64,000 bases of DNA from Isoetes taiwanensis (GCA_021234155.1 JAJEKV010000008.1:20863959-20927958); one strand, 5' to 3'; counted from the stretch's first letter, positions 49,797-62,006 are shown. Notes: generated by a model not told the origin, from the letters alone. Numbers and translations are program-made.

Positions 49797-51725
49797 AAGT
49801 AGTGATTATTGGAGAATGGTGGTCTGCCAAAAGGATGAGAGTGATGAGTGGCATAAGCATGCGTGTCTGATGCAGACTTGTACAAAATGTGGTTTAAAAA
49901 AGTGAGTACAATGTTTCCTTTGTTTCAAACCTATAATTTTGCTTTCTATTTACCATGTTTGCTATAATGTATTGCAGGCTGTCAACATGTCCTAAGGAGA
50001 GGAGTAAGAGCAAGACTTACAATGTGAATTGGAAAGTATTTGAGAAGGTAATGACTTTCAAATTAGATTGCAAAGTGCATTTAGTGACTTCATTAAATAT
50101 GATTCAATCATATGACTTCCATATCAGGAGCTGATAAAATTGGCCTTAACATGGTAGGTAGAAGTCCAAAGGAAGAAGACATCATCTAAGAAACCTCCAA
50201 AGGTTACAAAATTGGCCTACAAATTGGGTAGTCCTTTTGAATTTAATGAGCATGCAAGAAAGACTTTGAAATCTTTTGTACCTCATAATTATAGAGCTCA
50301 TTGGCAAGCCAAGGAATTCAGGAAATGCTTGGCAACACTTCAAGATGATACCATTGTTTCTGTCATAGATTTTGCTGAAAATTATGGATTTAAGATCCAA
50401 CAAGAAGCTCAATCCTGTCATTGGCATACTGACCAGGTGTCAATTCTAGTGCATATAACCTACAGGAGGATGAAAAAGGAAGAAGAAGAAGAAAGAAAAA
50501 AGAAAGAGGAAGAGAACTCATGCAAGAAAAATAAGAACTTGGCCAAAGAGAAAAGGAAACAAAGTCTCCAAGGTATTGTGAAGGAAACTCATTTCTATAT
50601 TAGTGATGACAAATCACATGACACAGAATATGTCCAACATTGTCTACAAATGCATGCTGATTGGTTGCAAAGTGATGGATGTTCTCTTCACAATTCAAGT
50701 CTTCGAGACCATTCCATTTTCTTGGTAGATTTTATGGGAGAATGGGCAAGGATCTTCTATGGAATTTTTTTGCTAGCTCACATGGGAAAGGTGAGCACGA
50801 TGGTGCTGGAGTAGTTATAAAGAAGATACTAACTCAAGAGCAAATGAAGTATAATGGATGGAAACTACAGTGTGCAAAGGAGGTAGTTGCTTTTCTTAAA
50901 TAGCACTTTGAAAATCATCCAGCTGATCATGACATCAAAAGGTATAATTTCATAGTGTTTTACAATTTTATTGCAGACATTTCAGCACTTCAAGCACTGT
51001 CCAGCACTTAAAGCACTTGCTTTTCATATTGTTACAGGTATTTCTGGGAGGTAGAGTCTTCAAAGATAGATAGATCAGAAAGATTGGAATGCCATACTTT
51101 AAAGGGAACTCAATTGCTCCACTGCATAAGACCATGTGACAAGGAGAACTCTTTGAAGGTAGCTTACAGACCTTTGTCATGCTTTTGCAACTACTGCATT
51201 CAATTTAAGTGGGACAAATGCATCAATATGAGTCGAATTGGTGTTTGGGCAACCATTGAGTTGAGGTTGAAGGATCCTAAGAATACAGGTGATAGCAATG
51301 ATTTGCAAGAAGATGACGAGTATGATGTTGAGGAAAAAGAAGAGGATGAAGATGATGTAATTAGTTCTATGATAGAAGTGGGTGACAATTTTGCTGTAAA
51401 TGCTGAAGAAGGGAATGAAGAAGGGGTAGACTTTTATGTACTTAGATGCACTGAAGCAAAGAATACTTTGCTAGAAGATTATAAGGATGGATGGGGAAAT
51501 GTATTTGGGATTGAAGAAGTTATTGTGTCAGGACATTATTATAAACAAATTGATGGTGGTCTAAGGTTTCAACTATTGCAGAATAAGCCAGTGGCCAGTG
51601 TATACAGCCATCTCGTTAGACTTTCTAAATTTGACATGATTGCAGATGAAGATGACTCAGACTTGTATTTCATGGCAGAAGAAACTTGCCAGCAGATCAT
51701 GAGTAGTCTACCACCTGCATCATAG
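49797..51725 (+). pseudogene. DFAENY-type DDE-like gene, copy B, with three introns
   Basis: Exons: about 49797-49901, 49978-50049, 50128-50941 and 51038-51725. The introns (49902-49977, 50050-50127, 50942-51037) are GT-AG and restore alignment to copy A exactly (GLKK/LSTCP; KR/YFWEV). Core motifs are VIDFAENYGF, SDG followed after a frame shift near 50684 by SSQFKSSRPF, and SHGKGEHDGAGVV. A Lys/Glu-rich insertion (about residues 85-125 of the 50212 frame) is absent from copy A. Damage includes a TAG at 50155, the shift at 50684 and a TAG at about 50901. The last exon has the same Cys-rich SCFCNYC and VGDNFAVNAEEGNEEG domain. It converges with the HAD gene at 52194. Confidence 0.7.
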
Positions 51726-52193
51726 AAGGTAATTTGTACAAAATCATTTCTGTGTCAATCTGCCAAATTGAGGTATATCTGTAGTTTAAATGTGAAAATA
51801 CATTGAAATAGCTAGACAACAACACTTTACTACTGAAAATGTAACTGAATGAAAATGACAGCAGTTTAAGACTGAAAACATTTAAAAGAGAAACAACAAT
51901 ATACAACAATATGCATACATATCATCTGCAAGATTGAAAGTTTCTAAACAATTTCAGATATCACAAAATTGAGGCATATCTGCACTCGTATAGTATTGGC
52001 AATATAAGGTCTATAATTGTTTACATGCCTCTTGTCCAAAATTGAGGCAATAAGTACTTCTACTAAGAATCAGAACAAGTAAATATTCTTCAACACTTCA
52101 AATATTTCTGCAGTAAATATTCTTCAACACCTCAAATATTTCTCACAAATGCTCCAACCGATCGTAACTCGAAAGCATTCCCAAAATCATCTA
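51726..52193. other. Convergent intergenic spacer
   Basis: The AT-rich space between two convergent genes probably contains both 3' untranslated regions. CAAAATTGAGGCA(T/A) and TATTCTTCAACAC words recur. No gene is seen. Confidence 0.45.
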
Positions 52194-53140
52194 CTAACCA
52201 TTGAATTTGACCCTTGCAGTAGGCTTTGACCAATAGTTTATGCTCTTCTGAAATAGTGCATCGAGAACACCTAGGGATGTTCTTGTATAAGCTTCTGGCC
52301 TAGAATAGTGCTTCAATAGACCAGAAACATCATGAACCTCTGCAGCTTGTCTGAGTATTGGAGGCAAGTATGAATTTAGGATCTCATCTTGAGGATCACT
52401 CATGAAAGTAGGCACCATGATGGAGGTAAATGGTGGGGACATAAAAGTCTTGTACACTTCATCATCCGCAAGAATAACATTATTTCCGTTGTGGGGAAAG
52501 CTTCATACACTTTATGGAGTGGCTTCATGAAAACTGGGTTTGCAGATTCTAGAGGCCAATTGAAAGGCATCTCATCACAATATTTTTTGTCCCAAACAAA
52601 TACAAAATCTTTTTTGTTCATGGGACATAGAACATCAATAACTTCATGAACATTGAAGTTGTTCATGGAGGACCAAATTGCTAAGTCAAACAACCTGGAA
52701 GCTTCTTGCAAGAACCTATGCACACCTGGCCTCAACACAACCATTTTGTTAGTTGTAGATGATCTCAATAACTGAGAACTCAGCCTTCTTAGGTCTTCTC
52801 TTAATTGATTGGTTCTTCTATAAGTCTTTACGAGCACGCCATTCAGATCTAGTATTAATAGTTTCTTTTTCATAGGTACAGCTTGCAATTCAGTACACCT
52901 ATTAAGTAAAAGAACAATTCAATCAATGAATCAAAAGAAGAGTACAAGTGAAATATAGAATTATTAACCTCGAAGTTACATTTGTACTTTGCAACTCGGT
53001 AGACCTAACAGTCATAAAATTAATTAAGTGAATACAGCTTCAATGGTTCCACAAATATTGAATTCAAATTAAAAAGTCATAAACCTGGAAGTTAAATTGG
53101 AAACATCTATGTCCTCATCACTTGGGACTACTTTCTTAAA
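52194..53140 (-). pseudogene. NLI-interacting-factor/FCP1-like HAD domain gene, second copy
   Basis: Exons on the minus strand: one ending at 53085, a 36-nt micro-exon at 53004-52969, and the main exon from 52898. Introns of 80 and 70 nt have GT-AG ends and phases that give NLTSR/STELQSTNVTSR/CTELQAVP, so the micro-exon looks like a duplicate of its neighbour. The domain reads KKLLILDLNGVLVKTY (motif I with Asn for the second Asp), VVLRPGVHRFLQEA, FDLAIWSSMNNFN, FVWDKKYC, and after a one-base shift near 52455 an ADDEVYKTF acid pair. Homologous to 8802-9430. The C-terminus (LPPILRQAAEVHDVSGLL) corresponds to SIMNNLAMGMTVGEVL of the first copy. Function is likely phosphatase-like or pseudo-enzyme. 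Confidence 0.7.
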
Positions 53141-53157
53141 CCATGAACATTAAAACA

Positions 53158-54678
53158 TCATTTATGAATTAGTGCTCTCAAAGAGATGTTTGAATTTCCT
53201 CTAAGAGCATCCATAATTGCTGCAAAATCAGTATTTATAACTTCATTGTGTACAGATTGTGTTGTAGTATTAGGCTCCTGTACTTCACCTGTTTTCACCT
53301 CAGTGGGATCTACACTTGCAATATCATCAAGGGTTGTCATTATATTTTCCATAATTTCCTTTTCAACACCCTCTTCATTCACCTGCAAGTTTTTCTCCCC
53401 TTCTTCATTCAAATCAATGTGCATTCTTCTTCTCAGTGGATACTTTCTTGTTTCCACAACTTTTTTCTTGTTAGTTCTCTCAACCTTTTTCTTTTTGCTG
53501 GTCCCAACTTCAGTGACCTTCTTGCTACTTGAGTTCCCTTTCTTTTTGCTAATTAACTCATCCTTCTTTGGCATTTCCTTTTTTTGTTTCTTCTTGGCTG
53601 GAGTGTCTAATATTTGACACTCAACTTCACTAGTATTCAGACCTGCCTCTGAATCCTCTCCAATTTTACCACTGCCTCTCAATTGTCTTGGGCTTGTCAT
53701 CTTAGACTGATCCTGGAGAATTTCTGGCTCGTCCCTTGCATGTCTCAACCTTCTCTTTGTGCTAGTAGAAGGGGACTTCAACTGATCAGGCAAAACATCT
53801 TCAACATCAGGCCGAGTATTTGATCCCAAATCTGGCCGAGCTTTCTGAGCTACTTTTGGATCAAAAGAAGCAACCTACTCAATTCCTGTTGTACTCATAC
53901 CAAGTTCAATATAAAGGTCTTCAGGAATGTTACAGTCACATTTCAAACATCTGCCCTCTTTGAACAATGCAGCATACATTACATGATATTCATGTTCACA
54001 TTCAAGAACTACAGACATCTTGTAGTTATTATGAAAACTTAAACCACAAGCACTACAATAACTTTGCAAAAAACCTGGAAGCCTTCTTTTGATGGTGTTG
54101 ATGCAGAAAGGAGAGCTGGTGATTTGCATCAGAGACTGAAGGTTGCTTGCATGTTCTTTTCCGGCATTTATCTCAACATCCAATTGAATTAATTCAGCTT
54201 CCAGTGCCTCCTTCTTCACAACAAGATCGGGATCTCCAGGTTTGCAAACAGACTCCAAGGACTCACATGCATATTCTTCAAACATCAATTTCTTTTCTAA
54301 ATCCCTGATTTCTAACTCCATTTCGTTTGTAATAACCATAGCTCTCTTCTCGGCAATAGTAGACTTTAGCTTTTCCATACTGCTTCTTTTTTCAGACAAG
54401 GTTTTAAATATTTTATCATTGGATTTCTCATCGGCAGCCAGACTAACAACAATATCTTGCATTTTCTTTCCCATCTCTGCCTTTTTATTCTCAAGCTTCC
54501 CTAAGTTTTCTGTCACTAACTGCAGGTTATGCTTCAAATTAGTCTGATCAAGAGTAGGCTTAGGAATACCTTTGGCAGAAATAGCAGGCTTTGATTCAAT
54601 TTCAGCTTTTGCTTTTTGAACATTTTTTTCGGCCTGCATTTCTTGTACATCATAACATGTGCCCCATATGAAGCCCAA
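53158..54678 (-). pseudogene. Coiled-coil, Cys/His cluster and basic-tail nuclear-type protein
   Basis: One frame runs from 54678 to 53158, interrupted only by TAG at 53875-53877. Residues about 15-185 are long amphipathic coiled coil (LQLVTENLGKLENKKAEMGK and following). Residues about 215-255 form a RING-like metal cluster (YCSACGLSFHN, then LECEHEYHVMYAALF, then CLKCDCN). After the stop codon, Lys/Arg-rich motifs (TPAKKKQKKEMPKK, SKKKKVERTNKKK, RKYPLRRR) suggest nuclear localisation and DNA contact. The protein is not recognised as a named family. It lies just upstream of, and on the same strand as, the HAD-domain gene, possibly in one transcription unit. Confidence 0.5.
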
Positions 54679-54960
54679 TTTATTTGATGACCTTCAGGAT
54701 CTAGCAGTCCTTCAGGGCAATTTTCCCATGCGAAGGCAAGAGCCAATTGTTTTCTTACTTCATTATTAGAAACACCATCTGGGTAAAACACACTCAATAA
54801 GCTTTCCAATTTTCTCCTCAAATGTGGTTGAACAAAGGCAACCTTGATTGCGACTTCGACTTTGAATTAAAACTTTCCCCTTAAACGGATTCCCATTGTT
54901 CCTTCCGTGATTTGGGTTGCTAGCCAATTGTATTTCATATGGGGGGCTGCAGACCCTCAT
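54534..54960 (-). pseudogene. N-terminal extension of the coiled-coil protein
   Basis: Two overlapping frames give LASNPNHGRNNGNPFKGK and QSRSRNQGCLCSTTFEEKI, then KLESLLSVFYPDGVSNNEV, LALAFAWENCPEGLLDPEG and INWASYGAHVM. Sequence-like continuity across one-base shifts at about 54800 and 54660 shows that they were joined to the coiled-coil frame. The second part is compact and looks like a folded domain of unknown type. It starts close to 55015, where a short frame with MVEEAIVNGGFF may hold the true start. Confidence 0.45.
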
Positions 54961-55015
54961 TTGACAACCCGCATCTCAAAAAAATCCTCCATTTACTATT
55001 GCTTCTTCTACCATG

Positions 55016-57731
55016 TTGCTTGATTCACGACGATTAGTTCCGGATAAACAATCTATATTGTGCGCCGGAAAGGAATTCGAAACTCTGCTAAAGGATTTGC
55101 AAAAGGAATGAAACAGGAAATTGAGGGGAAGTTTCGCGCGCGGGAACCGAGGTGGTTTTTTTTTTCTTTGGAATGAAGGCAACCGAGGTGCTTTAGGTGC
55201 TAAGTGCTTTCGCATTTTTTTGGGTAGCATTACCATATTTACACCCAACAGCGCATCTCTTTCTTTGCTGCCCTTAAACAAAGGAGCTCCCGAGATTTCT
55301 GGTGGTGTCTTCTTATCTACAAACAAAGGATAAACTAAGGTCCCACAAAAAATATTTTGTACACCCCTTGCTTCTGGCAAGCAACAAGACAGTAAGAAAG
55401 CACGACCAGTTTTCATCCGCCATAGCATCCCCAACTGCAATAAAGAAACAAGAAAGATTAGAACTAAACAGGGACAAAGAAAGCACAGTTAAATCGAGAA
55501 AAAAATCTAAAAACTAACCTTAAGAACCTTCAAGAACAGGACAAATCTTCTATCTTCTCGCAGATCTTCAAGAACTTCCCAAAACGTTTGAAGGCAGCTC
55601 CAAAACCGGCAAAAAGGACATCAAAAGGAAGTTAAAGCCAAGGCGATACCAGGGAAGCAACCTGCGATGCAAGCGCCAGATCAGCGCCTCAGAAAAACGT
55701 CCTCCCTGTGCCGGAGTTGTGCCATAGCCGAAAGCTTGAGAAAAGACTTCACACCATGCATGCAATAAATTTTTTGCCGCTCAGCGCCACCTCGGAAAAA
55801 TGCCCCCCCTCCCCCCTCCCCCCGTTCGTTTACGTAAAGGGAACCACCACGTGTCGGAGTTTCCGTGGCGGAAACTCCTCCCCGTGGCAGTTTTCTATTA
55901 CAAAACTGAAAAGAAAAAGAAAAACTCGAAAAGTCCCTTAAAAAACTCAAAAAACTCAGTGTTTTCACGACACTATATTATCGTGGATATGTCGTGATTC
56001 AAACACGACAACTGACCATCATTTACATCGCCTGCTCCAAAAGCATTATAAATAGGTGCTTGTGTTGCCTTTGGACATATGTGGATGAGATGGAAGAACA
56101 TATGTGATTAATGTTTAGAGTGCATGCAAGACAGATATGGCGTAGATAATGCCCTAACGTGAGGGCGTTCTGAAAAAAAAAAATTGAGGGCCATGGCCAA
56201 AATGGCGACCCGAAAATGATTTTCAGGTGATGCCCGAGGGCCAGGGTGTTATCACCCTTAATGCCCTAGTTCGAAAGTTTACAACGAAAAGAGATATCGA
56301 AGCAGGTCAGGCAGAGAAGCAGGGCAGGCGATGGAGATTCCGAAAGCAGACCACGCAAAAAAACACGGCAAAGCAAGCAAGCTTATGGCTTATGGTTATT
56401 CGATTGAGTAAGAAATTGGGGGGAGAGGGGGAGGGGGGCGTCTGCACCACCAAGTGGATCTCCCACTACAGGATTTATTGTGGCCTGAGCAAGTGACTTC
56501 TAGAGCTCAAAAAATGAGAAGGGGCACTGCAATGAAAAAATATTGTTATAGAGAGATTGTGATGATGGTTCTTGCTTGCTGAATCTCGTACGCTTTTAGA
56601 GTGTGGCCTCATCAAGTTATCGAAACTGTGCTGCAGCAGCATAATTTAAAATCAAAGCCTTGTTTCCACAACTCATCTAATCATAGATTTTTCAGGATCT
56701 TATAAGGATTCGTGCTAAAACCCTGGAACATTATAAGAATAGAATATAATAGAATAGAAAAAGAGTATAAAATTTGGGCCAGCAAACTGTTATTAGCTGG
56801 TAACAGCACTTCAATCAATGGATGAGATTAGATCTCATCCTGTAAACCTGAGAGCCAGGGCATTAAGAAAAATTATAGTTTAGTCTCTATTAATTACCAC
56901 GGTAGAGTGGTTATGCTATTCTACGTGTCATAGATCTTTCAATACTATAATAACTTATTTGCATATAGAGGTTGCGACCAAATCTCAATAATGTTCTATT
57001 AAATATTGGTATTGGATATTTTAAAGTTGCCCTTATACACGTATGCACTCTATGGTGACAAGGTGTTAAGGATATAGAGATGCATCATGGTACATGCATG
57101 TGAATGATGGCAGAATGCAAGGTTTAAGGTTAAAATGCATGCTCTTATGTTTACCATGCTTTAGAAGAAAAGACTAGATGATTAGTAGGTAGTTATTTGC
57201 AAGCTCTTTAATGTTAACCTACCTGCTACTAGTAGTAGAGAAGGTTTATGTGATGAGATGGAGAAAAAGATTCTTCCCGTTGTCATATTGAAGAGATTAA
57301 GGAGCCACGCCCCAACCCGATAACACTTAGTATGCTTGTGGCTTCACAAAGTGTTCTCAAATTTGATTTCAACCAAATACGTAGCTTGTAAATGACTTAA
57401 GTGATCAATGGCTCTAGCTCTATCAATCTCAACCTAATAAGAGAAAAATTTGAACTTTCTCATAGCACATCGACCCCTCGAAACTATGCCCCAATTCATG
57501 GAGTGGTTTTAACAAACCATTATTAGTTTTAATAAACCATTATAGTACACATGCAAATATCTCATAAATCACAACTAATATTAATAAACCACTATGGTAT
57601 TGATAACCATCCTTCATAACCATGTCCTAAATTCAAGAAACCACTATAACGCGTGGTTCTCTTCTATCAACAAAGTTCATGCATGAAAAACAACATATAT
57701 TATGGTTTTTAGAAAATTTTGTATTGATTAA
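55016..57731. other. Largely non-coding region
   Basis: No gene is supported. Open frames at 54976-55440 and 55568-55968 lack domains and pass through poly-C/poly-G and poly-A tracts (for example CCCCCCCTCCCCCCTCCCCCC near 55803). AATAG-type repeats occur near 56738. The 57330-57700 part contains repeated AATAAACCA(C/T)TAT words. Confidence 0.45.
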
Positions 57732-59128
57732 TTAAAGTAGTTTATTTTTGGGGGCCTTGTTATCGACACAGGGCTCCAACCTATCCACATCCGAGTGGGT
57801 GTGCCAGAAATTGCTCTCGGCACGTAGGAAGTAGCAGGCTGCCACAAAGATAGGGCTACCACTCCAGTCTTGCACGCGCACCCACATGTACCTGTTACTA
57901 TCTGTCTTACACAGGGAGACTGATTGTGGCAAGGCTGGAGTAGTGCTGGTATCCTGGCAAGTCGGGTAGCTTATGTCCAGCATGCTTCCATGTTTCCATG
58001 AGGAAGACGAGGTCCATATCGACGGCAATCGAGTTGAGACTGTCTCCCTTCTACCATGGGAAGACCCGACAATTCCAAGAGACCAAGCGCATGCACAATT
58101 CCTATTTGCTGGTGGTGGCGGCACAAGGGATGACGGTCGAGGTGGATGCAGCATGTAGCCGGCCATGACAGGTGGGGCCATCAGAGTAGGATGCACGACT
58201 GAATTCGCAGCTGAAGGGCCTCGAGGGTTCGAGGTGCCTGCGTCAGCGTTTGATGGCCGAAAAATCTGCATCCTTCTCAGGACCAGCCTTGCTGCTCCTT
58301 CCTGTTTGCAGGGACTCTTCACTTTCTCCAAATCATGTCTGCGGTTCTCCTGTTGTGCCGGAGTCAGATCCCGGTCCACATACAGGGTGATCCCTTTCAA
58401 CTGCCTGTCGTGGCGCAGGATGGCTGCTCGTTTCTGTGTGTCCCTAACTGTGAAGATGACAACCCGTGGGCGATCAAGCCGCTGGGCTCCATGGCGGATC
58501 AAGCCGCTGGGCTTCATGGCCTCTTTTGTCAGGTCGCGCACCACTACGTTGTGTCTCTTGCATCTTCGCTCCTAGAACTCTGAGGTGGTTGGGCCCATGC
58601 TGGCTGCCGCAGAAGGCACTAGTTGTGGTGTGCGGGGCATGGGCTGTGACTTGCACTGGGGTGGCAGTGGCATGGGGCAGCTTGGTGATGCAGGGGTTGG
58701 TTGCCCTGTTGACGTCTTGCAGGATGCCGGGTATGTGGGTCTGCCATATCCCATGCCGCGGTCTCTGCTTTCTGAAGCCGGGAGCTCAGCTCCTGTTGGA
58801 ATTGCTGCTATCTTGCCAATTCATGTGCGCATTGCCACAATTGTTCATGGACTTTTGCATGGAGGCCCTTGCCTTGCTGGGCGACGGTAGCCCGGAGCCC
58901 CTGCAACTCTTGGTCCCATGTCTCGACCTTACTCTGAAGTGTTCTCAACTCCAACTGGCTCGCTTCGAAGGCGATCTAGACATTGCGCATCGTGGTGGCG
59001 GCCTCCTCGACTTCTGTGGTAAAAATTGTCCCTTAGATTGTCAACTTTACCATACAACTTGTAACACCAAATTTGCTAACAACCATTCAACTAGAGTTTG
59101 TATTCATTATTTCCATCACATAGTCTAG
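57732..59128 (-). pseudogene. LINE fragment: ORF1 C-terminus and start of endonuclease
   Basis: The minus strand reads RPRVVIFTVRDTQKRAAIL, then LKGITLYVDRDLTPAQQENR, which matches the RNA-binding domain of plant L1-type ORF1 proteins (the PR.V.V.F......K..IL and the I.++.D.). Downstream are a Pro/Gly-rich linker, SLGIVGSSHGRRE, and then YMWVRVQDWSGSPIFVAACY, the latter typical of the apurinic-type endonuclease domain with its CYF motif. Frame shifts separate these parts. The sequence is GC-richer than its flanks. No reverse transcriptase follows to the left, so the element is truncated at its 3' side. Confidence 0.65.
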
Positions 59129-59765
59129 GTTTATGGAGCCAAAATTTGGTCACTAATCCAAGAACTTCAAACTATATTTCTTTCCCAATACAAAAGCTAG
59201 AATCAAGTCAACAACAAGTAGAATCAAACTCAACAACAAATAATTGAATAACTAGCTTAAGTTATTCAAATTCTTCCTTTACCACAAGATCAAATCATAG
59301 GGGAACCATTGGATTTACTGTAGCAAGTAATCACTGTAGCTCTGGGTTCGACCCAACTACTGTAGCAGTGTTAAACGGCCGGATTCGACCTAAAATACCA
59401 TCGATCCGTTTCTCTTCTTGCTCAGATCATTTCTGGTTTCTTTGTTTGCTTATTTCAAGGTCAGGGTCCGTCGGTTTCGCAGCAGATCGATATTTCTAAA
59501 CTGAGAAATCTCGATCTGCAAATATCCCACAGGCTTAAAGGTTTAAACCAGCTCTCGACCATTGAAGCTTATTATTTTGTGCTTTCACAATTTATTTGAA
59601 CAACCTTAACCATTCAAGTTCACCCTATAAACACTTATGCAATCATGGGTGTCTAGCTGTTGTCTTAGCACCATAAGCTGACCTAACAACTTCATCTTAA
59701 CACTGTGGCTTTAGCAGAAGACCTCAGAATCTTCATTTACAAATTATTACATGATAAACACTTCA
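59129..59765 (-). mobile_element. Probable 3' LTR of the copia element
   Basis: Reading leftward, AAGGGGGAA (a plant copia-type polypurine tract, complement of 59766-59775) is followed at 59765 by TGAAGTG, a suitable LTR start. The other boundary and the 5' LTR (beyond the right edge) cannot be compared inside this window. Confidence 0.45.
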
Positions 59766-59773
59766 TTCCCCCT

Positions 59774-60770
59774 TCATGTAATAACCAGATCATTATTATA
59801 CTGTATTAAACTTCTCAGTTGTAGAAATCTGTTAACTGTAAGTGCTTTAGTCAGAATATTAGCTAATTGATCATCAGTTCCAATATGTATCATTGACAAC
59901 AAGTTTTTCTTTACCATGTCTCTTAGAAAATGAACTTCCATTTCAATGTGCTTTGTTCTTTCATGAAGAACAAGGTTTTTTGACATGGCTATACAACTTG
60001 TATTATCACAATAAATAACTGTAGGATTTTCTTGCTGAGTTCCCAATTCTGCTAGTAGCCTTCTTTCCCAAATCAATTCTTTTGCCACTAGGCATGCTGC
60101 ACTATATTCAGCCTCTGCACTTGACAGAGCTATGCTAGATTGTTTTTTGCACTTCCAGGCTATAGGAGCTCCACCTAGAATGACTAAATAGCCTGAGGTA
60201 GATTTTCTTTGATCTAAATCCCCCGCCCAATATGAATCACAGTATGCTTTTAGTTCAAGTTTAGCTGGATTGTACATGACGCCAACTTTCAAAGAACCTT
60301 TCAAATACCTCAATATCCTCTTAGCTGCAATCCAATGAGCTACACCTAGATTGTTATTGTATCTGCTTAATAAATTTACAGCAAAGGATATATCTGGCCT
60401 TGTACAATTAGCAACATATGCAAGGCAACCAATTAGAGACCTATATGGAGTTTTTTCCATTTGCTTTACCTCTTGAGCAGACTTTGGACACATGTCTTCT
60501 GAAATTCTGTGTCCAGGTACAAATGGAGTATCTGCAACATTGCAATCCTCCATTTTGAAAGTTTTCAACATATTAATAATATGTGTTTGTTGACTTAAGA
60601 GTATAGTCTTATTTGTCTTATCCCTGTAGACTTCAATTCCAAGAAATCTTTTCACTTCTCCTAAGTCAGTCATTTGAAATCTTTTGCTCAAAATATTCTT
60701 GCAATGTAATAGGATATTTTTCCCTTTGGCCACCATAATATTATCATCTACGTACAGAGCAATTATACAT
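59774..60770 (-). pseudogene. Ty1/copia reverse transcriptase C-terminus and RNase H
   Basis: The frame opens with ALYVDDNIMVAKGKN (catalytic YVDD), then FQMTDLGEVKRFLGIEVYRD and YRSLIGCLAYVANCTRPDI. AYCDSYWAGDLDQRKSTSGY, SSAEAEYSAACLVAKEL and YCDNTSCIAMSKN follow, with the RNase H acidic residues all present. The tail HIGTDDQLANILTKAL is typical of the copia C-terminus. A poly-T/A tract near 60875-60890 breaks continuity with the upstream reverse transcriptase part. Confidence 0.93.
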
Positions 60771-60887
60771 CATTCATCTCCACTTCTAAATCTGTAGAGA
60801 TTACCAGAAATTTCTCAAATCCTTGTTCAAGCAAATATCCATCCATGCATTTGTACCATTCCCTAAAAAAAACTATAAAAAAAAAAA

Positions 60888-61433
60888 CTATTCTATTCTA
60901 TTCCTAGGAGCTTGTTTTAACCCATAAACAGCTCGATTCAACTTCCAAACTTTATCTGTATTTTTGTCAAATCCTAGAGCTGGTTTTAAATAAATTTCTT
61001 CTTCCAACTTGGCATTCAAAAATGATGTGCTTACATCCATATGATGAATCTCCAAGTCTTCAGAATTTGCAATAGCTAACAGCATTCTAAGACTATTAAT
61101 TTTTACCAATGGAGAAAATGTTTCATCAAAGTCTTGACCTTGCTTTTGAGTAAATCCTTGAGCAACTAGTCTAGCTTTGAATTTTCTAGATTTCCCATCA
61201 GCCCCAGGTTTAATTCTGTTTATCCATTTGCTTCCTATAATGTTCTTGTTTTCAGGTCTGTCAACTAGTGTATAGGTATCTGTCCTATGAAATGAGTTCA
61301 TCTCATCTTCCATAGCCTTTTTCCAGTCATCTTTATTTTTACCACTTATGGCCTCATTGTAGCTTTTTGGAGCCTCTTCATTTTCTAGAACTAGAATGTC
61401 AAACACTGTGTTTATTTCCCCCTCAATTGGCAA
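60888..61433 (-). pseudogene. Ty1/copia reverse transcriptase, N-terminal half
   Basis: Family landmarks are PKSYNEAISGKNKDDWKKAM, then WINRIKPGADGKSRKFKARL, VAQGFTQKQGQDFDETFSPL and IHHMDVSTSFLNAKLEEEIY, ending at VYGLKQAPRNRIE. The expected AFLNG region has SFLNA. The frame is lost at the homopolymer stretch near 60880, before the region leading to YVDD. Confidence 0.92.
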
Positions 61434-61495
61434 TAACCTTTTGCTTCTGCCATGAACATCTCTTCCAAATAAGGCAGTATCTTTATTTTCATCTT

Positions 61496-62006
61496 TTAAT
61501 ATCTGAGCTTCTGTTCTTTTTTTCTTTTAGGTTTTTCCAGTAGTTTCCCATGTGTATGCTGAACTTCTTCTACAGGTCTTTCTTGTGCTAACTCAGCCAC
61601 GTTTGTAGACTCCCTCAATTCTTGATGTGTATAACTAAGATCTGCCTCACTTTCATCATCACTAAAATCTGCAATATTAGTCTGACCATTTGCACTATTT
61701 TTTTCTTCATGTTTCACTGGTGCTTCATGTAGACTAATAATTCTTTCTTGATTATGCAGAGCTTCTATGTCTTCTGATGTATTTACTTTGGGAATAGTTT
61801 TATAAAACTGTTTTTCAGAAAATAACTTTCCTTTGAGCTGGATTATACAATCTATATCCTTTTGAATTTGCATCATAACCTACCAGATAGCAGATATAGG
61901 ATCGATCATCGAGCTTTTTCCTTAATTCTTCTGGAACCTGAGCAAAAGCCAAACAGCCATAAGTTTTAAATTTATCAAAAGATGAGCGTTTTAGGTATGG
62001 CTCCAT
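61496..62006 (-). pseudogene. Copia integrase tail and linker
   Basis: FKTYGCLAFAQVPEELRKK, then KLDDRSYICYLVGYDANSKG and YRLYNPAQRKVIF are the conserved integrase C-terminal block. An acidic linker rich in Glu/Asp follows, ending KPKRKKEQK. A frame shift near 61860 separates the two. Confidence 0.85.

Noticed and set aside
54976-55440. 154-codon minus-strand frame upstream of the coiled-coil gene
   Set aside because: Composition is basic and irregular with no domain; only its last codons might belong to the neighbouring gene's first exon.
58165-59128. Plus-strand frames of 136-220 codons
   Set aside because: They are antisense shadows of the GC-rich LINE ORF1/endonuclease fragment.
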